26,200 nt of DNA from Chara braunii. Taxonomy: Eukaryota > Streptophyta > Charophyceae > Charales > Characeae. The stretch lies in assembly GCA_003427395.1 (NCBI GenBank), contig BFEA01000072.1:788303-814502 (forward strand). Reading direction: 5' to 3'. Positions within the stretch are counted from its first letter, which is position 1. Every line of letters starts with the position of its first letter. Under the pieces are notes generated by a model. That model worked only from the letters and a program-made list of their open reading frames with translations. It was not told the origin of the DNA and did not search any database. Shown one piece after another: positions 8,669-18,700 of this stretch. The position numbers were made by a program, and so were the translations under genes.

Positions 8669-8983
8669 TGTAGCGGACCCACCACGTGTGGTGCTCCGCT
8701 AGTGATAGAGATGGAGATGGAGGAAGAAGGGGGGAGCAAGATGCACAGCGCAGCTCCCCACGCAAGACTCCACCACACGTACTCCAAATGTGCCAGTGTA
8801 GAATGAGGACGAAAACAGACAACTGCTGGGGCATACCCCAGCGGACTGACGGGACTGGAGTGGACTGGCTGGTACCGACAGAGGTACCGGCCTGGACTGG
8901 ACTGGACTGCCCCCGAGTAGAACACAGGCCTGTGAGAACAGGCCAAGGGGCTGGTCTCACAGGCCAACCAGAGGTCCGCTACA
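8669..8983 (-). repeat. 3' LTR of inner element (left copy)
   Basis: This 315-bp copy matches 18701-19011. It holds a run of hairpins: AGCGGA..TCCGCT with inner CACCAC..GTGGTG (8672-8700), GCTGGGG/CCCCAGC (8825-8842), GGTACC..GGTACC (8871-8888) and GGCCTGTGAGA/TCTCACAGGCC (8928-8965). GGACT tandem units near 8890-8909 vary in number between copies. Confidence 0.94.
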
Positions 8984-10112
8984 CGATCCTCAGCCTGTGA
9001 TGGATCGCCTACATGCAAACACGCTTCCGCCAAGAAGCGGAACTCTACCAAAGAAAAAGAAAACCTTAGTAGTCTAGGATGCGGAGCAAGCTCCATGTTG
9101 AGTCCATGCGATGCAACCTAGGATAAAAAATGTCACAAAACAACAATGCCACAGCTAACAGCCTAAGTGAAAGCAAAAGCAACTAACTAGCATACATGTC
9201 CTAGGAAAGCAGAAGCAACTAACTAGCATACATGTCCTAGGAAAGCAGAAACTAGAATGTTGGAGGCAGTAGCCTCAGTCTGGGAACAATTGACTAGTGT
9301 ATAAGTCCTAAGAACAACAAAAGCAGAACAACTAAATCCTAGAAATGTCAGAGGCAGTAGCCTCAGTCTGAGAGCAACAAAGCAACAACAAGTCAACCAT
9401 ATGTCACAGGAGAAGTGTGTCGCAAACCAAAGGGTGGGATGGTCTCTGAGGGTGGCGAATGCAGCCTAGGGGTCGAAAACTCCTAAGGGCATCCACACGT
9501 AGTAACAGGGGAACCACAAGTCATTAGGCTCAATGAGGGTAGGGAACTGGGAGTGAACAGAACCAATGACCCTAATAGATAGACCATCAGGGCGGGTAAT
9601 GCTCGACTAAGGGGTGACCGCTATGGAGGGTCGACCATGCAAGGGAACAAGGGAGCCTGGTATACTGGGCGCACCTAGACGAAGCATGCGGGGCTGCCTA
9701 ACTAGGGCGTGAGGGCCGACAAAGGGTAGAAAGATGATGGGTAAGGGAATCATGCAAATGACTCCTAAAGTGAGGGAAGTCGGAGCTAGATCCGTAAGAT
9801 GGGAAGCCAGGGCAACGCTGCGGTCCCGATGCCTATGCGTATACCAAGGGAGAGCCCAACTCAGAGGAACCCGGCTAAAGGGAGACCATCATGCGACACA
9901 AGCAGGGTACTGTACAGGGTAAAGTGGTAAGAGAGTGGCGACGTCTGAAGTAGGCAGAGCTGATCGTGACGAACTCCATGAAGCTGCCGATGACGTCCAC
10001 GATGAGAAGTCTGGAATGCCGTCGAGGAAGAGCCGCAACGTCGACAAGCTGAAGTGGCAAAACTGATGGATGGAGTACTGAGAAGTCAAAGACGTGGGAA
10101 GGTAAGTCAGAG
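8984..10112 (-). other. 3' non-coding region of inner element
   Basis: No frame looks coding. A perfect 36-bp tandem duplication lies at 9179-9214 and 9215-9250, starting GCAACTAACTAGCATACATG. The phrase GGCAGTAGCCTCAGTCTG recurs at about 9265 and 9353. Next to the 3' LTR, where a polypurine tract is expected, the element strand reads only GGCTGAGGATCG, so the tract is weak or degraded. Confidence 0.7.
9179..9250. repeat. 36-bp perfect tandem duplication
   Basis: Two identical 36-bp copies, at 9179-9214 and 9215-9250, inside the inner element's 3' non-coding region. Confidence 0.92.
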
Positions 10113-10825
10113 TCAATCGTCGTATCGAGCAGGAAGACGACGAGTGCGCTGTGGACGCTCATAAGCATCCGGCTGCTGCTGAAGGTCTGCCTCAGATGGA
10201 GCAGGCTCGACTTCAGCGGTCTCCTCAGCCGTGGGAGAAGGAGGAGGGTCAGTGGGCTGAGGAGGAGCAGTGAACCCAGCACGCCGAGCACGGTCATAGG
10301 CACGCACCAACATGCGAGCGTGCTGCAAGTGCTCGAGGGGCTCCTAGGTAGCCTCCTCGTCAGGGTAACTCTTCCAATGTACGAGATACTCGACGTGAGG
10401 AGGGTTGTCGTCGGTGACTCGGCGACCAATGATGTCTGAAACGAGGAATTCCTCGTGGCCGTCCACCATGATGGGTGGAGGGCGCTCGTATGGTCGTTCA
10501 GCGAAACGCTTAGACGGTCTGCGGTAGGGACGCAGTAACGAGACGTGGTAGACATCGTGCACACAAGCCTGGCGTAGGTAGTCGGGCAGCTTCACACGGA
10601 AGCTGACCGGGCTAGATACCGTATCAGAACCGACGGCCTGGAGAATGCGGCATGGACCAAAGAAGCGACGCCGAAACTTGCGAAGCGTGTCCGCTTCGAG
10701 CTGTAAGTGGCGGGCGTCGATAAGCACATCATCACCGACTTTGAATGGATGGTCCATCCTCGATCGGTTTGCATATGCTGCCATGCGAGTCTGGGAAGCG
10801 GCTATGTGCTCATGTGCGGTATTTC
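10113..10825 (-). pseudogene. Integrase C-terminus and chromodomain, inner element, with a nonsense codon
   Basis: In element direction this frame begins just after a 1-base frameshift near 10815-10830. It starts with AHEHIAASQTRMAAYANRSR and continues with the basic GPY/F-like region (FKVGDDVLID..FFGPCRIL), then LPDYLRQACVHDVYHVSLLRPY. A chromodomain follows: IIGRRV, VEYLVHWKSYP, DEEAT, then a TAG at 10346-10344, then EPLEHL. The stop sits exactly where chromodomains carry the Trp of the W-E-P motif, one of the aromatic-cage positions, so TGG-to-TAG is the simple explanation. The tail after it (about 70 codons, Pro/Glu-rich, ending in ARYDD) remains open to 10113. In related elements the chromodomain guides integration toward particular chromatin. 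Confidence 0.88.
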
Positions 10826-11391
10826 ATGATCGACGTCATGTGTGCAACCCAATCATCCAGTGCGGGACAACTCGTGGCAGGGTGCATCTGTGACGGTCGA
10901 AGGAAGTCCGCGGGAACACGAGGGTGATAACCGAGGTCGCAATAGTAAGGTGACATCCCCGTGGCTGGCGAGACGGTGTGGTTGTAGGCTATCTCCGCGT
11001 GGGCAAGATGGAGGTCCCATTGTTGGTCGTCACGAACAATCTTTCGGAGAATATCTCCGAGAATCCTGTTCGTGATCTCGGTCTGACCATCAGTCTGAGG
11101 ATGGTAAGATGAGGAAAAGCGGAGCTGACTGCCGTACACCTCGTGGAACCGTCGCCAGAATCGGCTGGTAAAGCGCGGGTCACGGTCAGATATGATGCTC
11201 AAAGGTAAGTCGTGGTCACGCACGACTCGATCAAACACGATGTCGGCGACCTCACGTGCACTGATGGCATAGCGGCACGGAACAAAGCGTGCACGCTTCG
11301 TGAAGCGGTCGACGACGACCAGGATAGCATCATGACCGCGGGGGTCGGAGGACGAAGTGGACCGATAAAGTCCATCGAGATGGACTGCCAA
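10810..11391 (-). pseudogene. Integrase catalytic core, inner element (frameshifted segment)
   Basis: This frame carries the rve-type catalytic core after a frameshift at about 11338-11350, inside the C5 run of the element strand. Visible landmarks are HDAILVVVDRFTKRARFVPC, the second catalytic Asp in SDRDPRFTSRFW, and the Glu in HPQTDGQTE. The first catalytic Asp (MDFIGPL) lies in the preceding frame at about 11375-11390. The frame ends with a TGA at 10810-10812 caused by the next frameshift, after which the C-terminal domain continues in another phase. Integrase inserts the cDNA into the host genome. All three acidic catalytic residues are encoded, but no single frame now joins them. Confidence 0.88.
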
Positions 11392-11918
11392 CGACCCTCA
11401 GGGATAGGAAGAGGCTGGAGCAAACCATAAGGAAGGTGGTTCGCACTGTTCACCTCCTGACAGGTGGGACACTCTGCGACGTAGTCCTTCACAAAGTCCT
11501 TGCGCTTCGGCCAGACGTACAGGCGGCTCACACGAGCCAACGTCTTGTGGAAGCCCATATGACCGGCGGCTGCCTGGTCATGGAACTCTGCTACTCCTCG
11601 GACACGTACCTGTCCAATGGAGGGAACGCAAATACGGGGCTCTCTGGTGCCCTGTGAACCGTGCCAGTACACAAGACCGTTGTCCCTGAGAGAGTAGTTC
11701 GGGACGGCCTTGCCACTCCGAAGGGTCGCGTGGATGTCGCGATAGTCGGGGCAGTGGCGGTACTGAGTGGGAAACTCATCGATCACCGAGTGGTGGACAG
11801 TGGTGACCGAGATGGAAGAGAGTTGGATCTGCTCCTGGTTGTGGTCAGGGCGCCGGGATACGGCATCGGCGACCTGATTAGTCTCACCCTTGATGTGCTC
11901 AGTGGTGAAACTAAACTC
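11199..11918 (-). pseudogene. RNase H end and integrase zinc-binding domain, inner element
   Basis: Starting at the edge of the assembly gap (11918), the frame opens with EFSFTTEHIKGETNQVADAV, the end of a Ty3/gypsy RNase H domain including its last conserved Asp. A spacer follows, then the integrase HHCC zinc-binding module: HDQAAAGHMGF, then CPTCQ about 30 residues later. It proceeds to MDFIGPLRPP with the first catalytic Asp, after which the phase is lost in the C5 run and the remaining residues to 11199 are out of frame. Confidence 0.87.
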
Positions 11919-12568
11919 NNNNNNNNNNNNNNNNNNNNNNNNNNNNNNNNNNNNNNNNNNNNNNNNNNNNNNNNNNNNNNNNNNNNNNNNNNNNNNNNNN
12001 NNNNNNNNNNNNNNNNNNNNNNNNNNNNNNNNNNNNNNNNNNNNNNNNNNNNNNNNNNNNNNNNNNNNNNNNNNNNNNNNNNNNNNNNNNNNNNNNNNNN
12101 NNNNNNNNNNNNNNNNNNNNNNNNNNNNNNNNNNNNNNNNNNNNNNNNNNNNNNNNNNNNNNNNNNNNNNNNNNNNNNNNNNNNNNNNNNNNNNNNNNNN
12201 NNNNNNNNNNNNNNNNNNNNNNNNNNNNNNNNNNNNNNNNNNNNNNNNNNNNNNNNNNNNNNNNNNNNNNNNNNNNNNNNNNNNNNNNNNNNNNNNNNNN
12301 NNNNNNNNNNNNNNNNNNNNNNNNNNNNNNNNNNNNNNNNNNNNNNNNNNNNNNNNNNNNNNNNNNNNNNNNNNNNNNNNNNNNNNNNNNNNNNNNNNNN
12401 NNNNNNNNNNNNNNNNNNNNNNNNNNNNNNNNNNNNNNNNNNNNNNNNNNNNNNNNNNNNNNNNNNNNNNNNNNNNNNNNNNNNNNNNNNNNNNNNNNNN
12501 NNNNNNNNNNNNNNNNNNNNNNNNNNNNNNNNNNNNNNNNNNNNNNNNNNNNNNNNNNNNNNNNNNNN
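11919..12568. other. Assembly gap (650 N) within inner pol
   Basis: The Ns hide the RT-RNase H junction and most of RNase H. The frames on the two sides do not agree across 650 bases, so the gap length is probably nominal rather than measured. Confidence 0.97.
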
Positions 12569-14574
12569 CCCTGGATGAAATTACTATAGTAGCTGGTCAG
12601 GCCTAGGAAGCTGCGAAGCTGCTTGGCGGATGTGGGAGCGGGCCACTCCGCAATAGCAATGATCTTCACGTCGTCCATGTGGAGACCCTGGTCAGACACG
12701 TAGTGTCCTAAGAAATCCACTTTGTGCTGGGCAAAGCGGCACTTGCTCAGCTTGGCGTAAAAGCCATGTCTGCGCAAGCGGTCAAGGACGTCGCGGAGGT
12801 GTCTGAGGTGCTCCTCAAGGGTACGACTGTAGACCACCATATCATCGAGGTAGACGAGAACGTACTGCTCCAGGATGTCCCTAAAGATGTCGTTCATCGC
12901 CCTCTGAAAGGTAGCGGGTGCGTTGGTGAGGCCGAATGGCATCACCGTGAACTCGTAGTGGCCGAAGCGCGATCGGAACACGGTCTTCGGCTGGTCGGCT
13001 GCAGCGACGCGGATCTGATGGTAACCGCTACGAAGATCAATCTTCGTAAAGAAGCGGTTGCCTGGTAGGCGATCGAACAGCTCATCGGAACGAGGCATGG
13101 GGTAGCTGTTCTTAACCGTGTAGCGGTTGAGACCGCGGTAGTCGATGCAGAGACGAAGAGTTCCATCCGCTTTGCGAGCAAAGAGGACGAGTGCACCCCA
13201 CGGGGAGTTGCTGGGTTTAATGAAACCCAATCTCAGGAGCTCCTCAAGCTGACGCTTGAGTTCGGTGGCCTCGGGGACCGAGAGTCTGTAGGGTGCCTGG
13301 TGGTAAACACGATAGTCAGGCACAAGCTCAATGGAGTGCTCGACGTCACACATCGATGGGATGCCGGCATAGAACGACGATGGGAAAACGTCGTGGTACT
13401 CTCGGATGAGGTCACGAACCGCGGGCTCCAGGTCAGCCGTATATCGTGCGAGTTCCTCAGCGTCAGCGTCAGCGCGCGACGGCGGGGTGGACTCGACGGA
13501 CGGCGGGGGGTGGGAAGTAGAGATGGGAGCCATGGAGATCGAAGGAGGATCTGGCTCCAGAGGGATGAGCTCGGCGTCGAGACAGGGTGGATCATAGTGT
13601 AAGAGATCCGTCACGTTCACCATAAAGAAGGTGACGTCGTCCTGTCCGATGAAGTGAGCGAACTGCCGAGGCGAGGTGACAATGATAGAAGGAGGTGGTG
13701 TGGGCACGGAAGGCTCCGGGGGAGGGGGATCGGCGCGTGGTGTCACAGTGGTACCTATGAAAGGTATGCGATACGTCTGTCCACACTTCGTTTTGAGAAC
13801 AAGAGTGTTGGTCGCCCAATCGGCCTCGGTGCTGCGGAACCGACGAGACCACGGAGTGCCGAGAATGAAGTCGTACCCCATCTCCATCACATCGAAATGT
13901 GCAGAGGAGCAGTGGCGACGAGACGCCGGGGAACGATCAGTCGGCTTGAGAGTGAGGAAGAAAGGGAGGTCGGTGACCGTCTGATCGAAGAAGCGTTGGG
14001 TCTTGTCATCTCCTAGGGTGACGGAGATGGCAGTCGGAGACCCGGTCGTAGGTAAGCGGGCTTCTTTCACCACACGGGGGTGAATGAAGTCGCCCTGAGG
14101 ACCGGAATCCCACAGCGCTAAGTACACCCTCGTGGAGGTCCCCAGTCGTACTGGGATGATCGGGAGGGTGCGATCAGGGTCAGAGAGGATGGTGAGAAGG
14201 CGACGCATGGCAGTGACATGGAGGGTGAGTCGCTCATGACGAGCCTGGAGCATGCTCAAGTCCAGAAGAGAGGACACAACGTACTCGCGAGTCGCAAGCT
14301 GCTCACTGCAACGGGCTGAGCGAATGGCTCGACGCGTCGGTAGTCGCGGTGGGGAAGGAGGGGAGACGGTGGTCTGCGAAGGCGCAAACGGTACTGCGAC
14401 AGAGGGCTGAGTACACTCTGTCAGATCCTGCGAGACCTCAGTTCCAGTAGCGAGAGGGGCAAACCGCAACGGGGATGTCGGGAAGCCGACTACTGAGGAG
14501 GGCGCAGGTGTACACTGCACCGTGGCTAGGAGGCGCTGCGGGGATGCGAGGCGCCGGGGTGGGACTGAGCACAA
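12569..14574 (-). pseudogene. Pol of inner element: protease and reverse transcriptase
   Basis: A long open frame of about 668 codons before the gap. After a Ser/Pro-rich linker comes a retropepsin-like protease with LWDSGPQGDF (catalytic Asp about codon 156) and FILGTPW. The reverse transcriptase follows with FIKPSNSPWGALVLF, LRLCIDYRGLN, the first catalytic Asp in KIDLRSGYHQ, MPFGLTNAPATFQ, and YLDDMVVYS (catalytic Asp pair at codons 577-578). It continues to the thumb motif FLGHYVSDQGLHMD and SFLGLTSYYSNFIQ, where the gap begins. This portion has no stop and is the best preserved part of the element. It is the polymerase that copies the element's RNA into cDNA. The chosen 5' boundary is only the first start-like codon; the true gag-pol junction lies upstream and is frame-shifted. 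Confidence 0.93.
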
Positions 14575-14599
14575 CGCTGGCGCGAAAGGTCAGCGTAGT

Positions 14600-14830
14600 G
14601 GCGGTCAAGGGCGGTGGTGTAAGGGCACCGCGAGGAGGTATGACCGTCCTGAGGGCATCGCAAACACCCACGTCGGCCCAAAATAGCCGCGCGCTCCTCA
14701 GTGGAAAGGACACCGCGAGGAGGAACAAAGCCCTAAGGGATGTCCTGCTGAGGGACCTCGGTGGGCGACGCGCCAACGTGACCAGGGCGGCTGCGTGCCC
14801 GGGAAAGGGTGGAGAGGATGAGCTGGAGGC
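14600..14830 (-). pseudogene. Nucleocapsid zinc knuckle (CCHC) of inner Gag
   Basis: In the frame shared with 15308-14733 the sequence reads MAERLQLILS (ATG at about 14829), a TAG at 14733-14731, then a segment containing GCLRCPQDGHTSSRCP (14669-14622). This fits C-x2-C-x4-H-x4-C, the retroviral-type zinc knuckle that binds genomic RNA in Gag. The frame differs from both the capsid frame (ending 15076) and the pol frame (starting 14574), so the Gag C-terminus is separated from its neighbours by frameshifts. The TAG likely replaced CAG or TGG. Confidence 0.72.
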
Positions 14831-15075
14831 GCTCAGCCATAGGGAGAGTAGGGTCCTTCGAGGTCAGCGCTATGGTCACCCTCTGGCGACAGCGGGGCAC
14901 CAGCATCCTGCTCGCCATATTCGAGCGTGCTGAAGCGGCGCGAGAAGTGGCGGCCCTATTGCGCGGAACGGCGGGGGCGACCGCGGAAAGGGGAACGACG
15001 CTGGGAAGTGCCATGAGAGGAGGAGGCGTAGCCCGTGCGCTGAGGCTGGGAGGAGTCGTCGGGGTGAAGACGGGC

Positions 15076-16544
15076 TCATATCCGTTGATGGTCCCTGGCG
15101 GCCTCGTAAGCCTGCGGGGCCGATGTGAACTCGTACCGCCATAGCTCCGAGCGGTACTCGAGTGGGAGGCCGGCCAAGAAACGATCGATAAGGGCAGCCT
15201 CGGGGAGGAACGCCACGTCACAAGTGAGGCGGGCGTCCTGAAAGACCTGGATGTGGCGATCCAGAGCGGCAGCGCCACCAGAGCCGGACCAGCGTGTAGT
15301 GACGACACGCTCGAAGGCGTCAGTCACGTCGTATCGGGCTCCGAAGCGATCCTCGAGGAACGCCTGGAAATCCATGAAGGTCGGGGTCCGACCCTCACGA
15401 AGGGAGTACGCGTAGAAATCACCACGAAACCAGGCCTCGAAAGGACCACCACGTAGGCGCGTGGAGAGGTGACCCACCCACGTGTCGGTTGTGGCGCCCA
15501 TGAGCTGGAGCGTGCGGGTGGCAGACTGCAGCCACCTAGACACGCGTATGCTTGTACCGTCATACAAGGCAATGTCCGACAAGCGGATGAGTGGTGCACC
15601 ACCGTTTTGGCGGCGAGGGGATCGAGGAGCAGAGGCCTGTGCCACGGCTGAGTAAGTCGGCACAGGTCCTGGAGAGAGGGGCGCAACTGACTGTGCGCCC
15701 GGGCCGCATGGGGGAGCGGCGGGGGCAGCTGCAGCAGGCTCCAAGGGAGCTGCGGTAGAAGAGGTCGCAGCAACCGCGGGAGTAGGAAGAAGGTAGGATG
15801 GGGCTGGATAGGGTGCAGGGCGCGGGAAGCGAGCCTGCATGGGAGGAAGAGTAGAGGTAGGGGGTGCGCCCGAGGGCGAGGCCACCTGTGACGGTGGGGG
15901 TGGCTGAAGGCGTAAGAGGGCGAGGTCGGCCCGAAGCTGGGCAATCTCGTCCGTGAGACCTCGAACGTAGGTCGAGCGAGGGGTGGCAGGAGGAAGAGTG
16001 GAGGAAGTGGACGCACAAGCGGCGTGGGGCATCCAAGAGGGGGGGAGCCAGGTGGCGCTGTGGTCGTGCGAAGGGAAGGGAGGAGCGGGGCACCCGGAAA
16101 AGCTGAGACCATGGTAGCGGGTTGTGGCCCCATGGTCGTCGTGACCGGAATCTGGGCGGGTGCGCCCGTGGACTGAGGGAGGGCCTAGCTCGTGGCGGTC
16201 GTCGTGCTAGGGGCGTGGACAGTCACCAAGATGGTCGGGTCAGGGGCGGTGGAGGAGGAAGCTCCGCCGTGGCCACCCTGTCGGAGGACGGGGGACCCGG
16301 ACTGGGAGCCAGGAGATGGAGGACACGCAGCGTCCTGGAGATGCTACACGTCGGCGGCAAGGGTCGCCACCTGCGCCTGTAAGGGCGCGAGGGTCGCGAG
16401 TTGCGCCTGGATGGGCGCAAGGAGGGAGGTGAGGAGGGTGTGCAGATCCCCCTGGGGCTGGTGGCCCTGGTCCGTCGGCACGGGTGTGGAGCCCTGTGTC
16501 GTGGTCGTCGCCGCGTCGGTGGCGTGTGACGCGCCGTCGGCCAT
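15076..16544 (-). pseudogene. Gag of inner element: N-terminal and capsid regions, broken
   Basis: I place the start at ATG 16544-16542 (MADGASH). The first frame holds a short heptad-like helix (LLTSLLAPIQAQLATLAPLQ), is stopped by TAG at 16346-16344 and again by TAG at 16187-16185, yet stays in the same phase to about 16050. A G7 run (16039-16045 on the + strand) then shifts the phase into the frame ending at 15076. That frame contains a second helix (LTDEIAQLRADLALLRLQ), a Pro/Ala-rich linker, and a capsid-like domain with SRWLQSATRTLQLMG, GPFEAWFRGDFYAYSLREG, FMDFQAFLEDRFG and FLAGLPLEYRSELW, typical of the retrotransposon Gag family. It ends at a TGA (15078-15076), probably from CGA. Other long frames here are shadows of this GC-rich region. 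Confidence 0.82.
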
Positions 16545-16984
16545 CGGGAGGTGACGGGCCGGGCTGGAGGGGGCCAGGAGACGTCCGCGTGAGCGGATGG
16601 CGTAGGGGGAAGTCCGCGGTAGAAAGCGGCGGACGGCGCTAGCAAGGCTGGTGCGGGCGCCGTCAAAGGGGGAGGGGTGGTTCGGGTCTTGGGTGCCCCA
16701 AGAGGACGGGGAAGTAGGGTGGGGTTGAAGAACCCTCAACCCTATAAAAACCCTAAGAAAACCCTAACCGGAGTTTGAGTGGTTAGGGTACGGTGCCGGT
16801 GACCTAATCAAGAAAATAAAATAGCAAGCATAAGGGGGGGGAAGGCAGGAGAAAAATAAATAAACAGCGAGACTTCGAGAGAAAAATAAAGATAAAGAAC
16901 GAAATAAATAAATAATAAAAATAATTAAGGGAATAAGTAAACAAAATGTGAAAGAAAAAAAAATAATATTTATTTTTTTGAAAT

Positions 16985-17304
16985 TTTCAGCAGCATTTCC
17001 CTACCCCCCAGAATGTGCCAAGGGGAAAGGGGAGACCAAGGTGAGCACACTAGGTTTCAAGATGCCGCAAATAAAAAGAAATTTCAAAAATAACAAGGAA
17101 ATAATAAATAAAATAAATAAATAAATAAGTAAATAAGGGGATGAGGAGGTGGGGAGAAATGAAGTATCTGATTTGTCAAAAATTTCGGCAGCATTTCGTT
17201 ACCCCCATGGGGTCGAAGTGTGTCGAGAAGAACTAAGTAAGAGAAAATCAGAAAATTTTGGCAGCACTTGGTTACCCCCACGGGGTCAAAACGTGTGCCG
17301 AGAG
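16985..17304. repeat. Three dispersed copies of a GCAGCATTT...ACCCCC repeat
   Basis: Copies lie at about 16985-17030, 17179-17232 and 17251-17304. Each reads GGCAGCA(T/C)TT..TTACCCCCA.GGGGTC..GTGTGCCGAGA or a degraded form. Copies 2 and 3 are exactly 72 bp apart and contain the near-palindrome ACCCCCA(T/C)GGGGT. Confidence 0.82.
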
Positions 17305-17473
17305 CAAGAAAGACTAACACCTAATCAGATTTAGGGTTCCCGTAAAGAAAATCGAATTTTCAGAATAAATGGAAAAATAAATGAAATAAATCAGAAAATG
17401 AGAAAAGAAGGTGGGGAAGAAGATAATTCGAATTTTTTGGAAAAAGAGAAAATATAAATCAAAAGGGAGATAG

Positions 17474-17503
17474 AAAAAAAAAAAAAAAAAAAAAAAAAAG
17501 GGG

Positions 17504-17533
<30 letters not shown>
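17474..17533. repeat. Poly(A) tract with a GGGG interruption
   Basis: 26 A, GGGG, then about 30 A on the + strand. The tract is poly(T) in the element's own sense strand. Such runs are prone to length errors in assemblies. Confidence 0.95.
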
Positions 17534-17536
<3 letters not shown>

Positions 17537-18222
17537 GAGAGGGGGAAGGGGGGATGAGAAAGTGATGGACAGAAGAAAGAAATAGGTGGGAGAGGGAAAA
17601 AGATGGAAGTGGAAGGTGGGGGGATGATGTGGTGGCAGTTGGGGGAGAGGAGGATGAGAGAATAGGAGAGAAAGAGGATGGGGAAAGATGGAGAGTGATC
17701 AAGAAACTAAGAGGAAAGAAGGAGGAGAGAAAAGAAAAGAAATGAAGAAAAGAGGGTAAGATAGTGGTTAGTGGGAGAAAAGGTGGGGTGGGGAAGGTAA
17801 AAAGAGGAGGGGAGAGAGGCAGTGGAAGGTGGGGTAAAGAAAAGGGGAGAGAGAGATGATACCTGGCCCTTGGTGTCTCCAAGGGCACAAGGTATACCAA
17901 GACCACGAGGGTCTTGGCCTTCGCTGCAGCCAACCAACTAGAGGATGTAGGGGGGCCGACATCTTGATCAGCCCCTAGTTGCAGCACTGCAGATCCAGGG
18001 TGTGCTGTGTGAGCATACCCTGATGGATGATGATGATGATCTAGGGTTGGTTGAGATCTTGATCAGCCACACTACTGCCACAGTCACACAGCCCACTAGC
18101 CAGGGGGAAATCTTGAGCTGCTGCAAAGCTGCTGCTGCAGTAGTAGAGAGATAGTAAAAAAAAATTAATAATAATGTTGTGGCGCAGCCCCCTAACCAGG
18201 GGGGTCTTCAGTCCACAGCAAA

Positions 18223-18255
18223 GTGCCACGTGGCACTGCAGGTGGCCACGTGCAC
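18223..18255. promoter_or_regulatory. Paired G-box (CACGTG) motifs, one in a perfect 14-bp palindrome
   Basis: GTGCCACGTGGCAC (18223-18236) is a perfect palindrome around CACGTG. A second CACGTG lies at 18247-18252. G-boxes are bound by plant bZIP and bHLH factors. Function here, downstream of the inner 5' LTR, is only inferred. Confidence 0.5.
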
Positions 18256-18688
18256 AGGCAGCAGCACCCCGAGGGGGTGGGGGGGGTTGTAAATAGCCAG
18301 CACCTCTTCGACACGAGGTTGCCGTGCTACAAGGCCATGCATAGATTGTGGCCAATGTGTTATGAGGGTGGTACACGCACGCGCATGGCCAACAGCTGCC
18401 TGGGTTCAGACCCGAGCAGCAGCATGCATCCCGGATCTTGATTAATACAATCCGAGAGCGGGGCGGAGCAGGGCAGCAGGGCAGCGTGGGCGTGTGCGGC
18501 GGCCTTGGCGCTTGCGCGCACGCAGTTGTCCTCACACTTGCTTTTCCGCCACGTGCCGCCTCCTGCTACGCCTGCTTTTTCCCGTCCGTTTGGCTGAAAA
18601 CGCCCTGAAAACGGCCCGAAAAACCCTGCTGTCGGGTTGGGCTGTTTTCGCTGTTGTGCGGGGTGGTGGGTGGGAGCAGGGACCGTTC

Positions 18689-18700
18689 CCGCTCCTATAC
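18689..18700 (-). promoter_or_regulatory. Candidate primer-binding site, inner element
   Basis: Directly after the 5' LTR end, the element strand reads GTATAGGAGCGG. It resembles the initiator-Met tRNA site (GTATCAGAGC) at 8 of 10 positions and the outer element's GTATCGGAGCGG. The position is right but the match is imperfect. Confidence 0.6.

Larger units (their letters stand above)
16545..18688 (-). other. Leader of inner element
   Basis: This is the long untranslated region between primer-binding site and gag. On the + strand it holds a poly(A) tract (17474-17533), about 330 bp of purine-rich GGGAGA sequence (17540-17870), AAATAA-rich stretches (16816-17135), three copies of a GCAGCATTT..ACCCCC repeat, a (GAT)n at about 18020-18040, and two CACGTG boxes (18226-18252). 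A CCTATAAAAACCCTAAG stretch with further CCCTAA motifs lies near 16740-16770. No coding frame is credible. Confidence 0.7.

Noticed and set aside
9875-10564. 229-residue - strand frame
   Set aside because: It is a shadow of the true integrase/chromodomain frame, whose motifs (VEYLVHWKSYP) are in another phase.
11661-12606. + strand frames composed mostly of X residues
   Set aside because: They are artefacts of reading through the N gap.
15324-16133. 269-residue Pro/Leu-rich - strand frame as a separate gene
   Set aside because: Its first part shares phase with the Gag N-terminus, and after the G7 run the capsid motifs move to another frame. The remainder is a shadow.
17391-17987. 198-residue Phe/Ser/Leu-rich frame (possible membrane protein)
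   Set aside because: The hydrophobic composition is simply the translation of poly(T) and pyrimidine-rich leader sequence.
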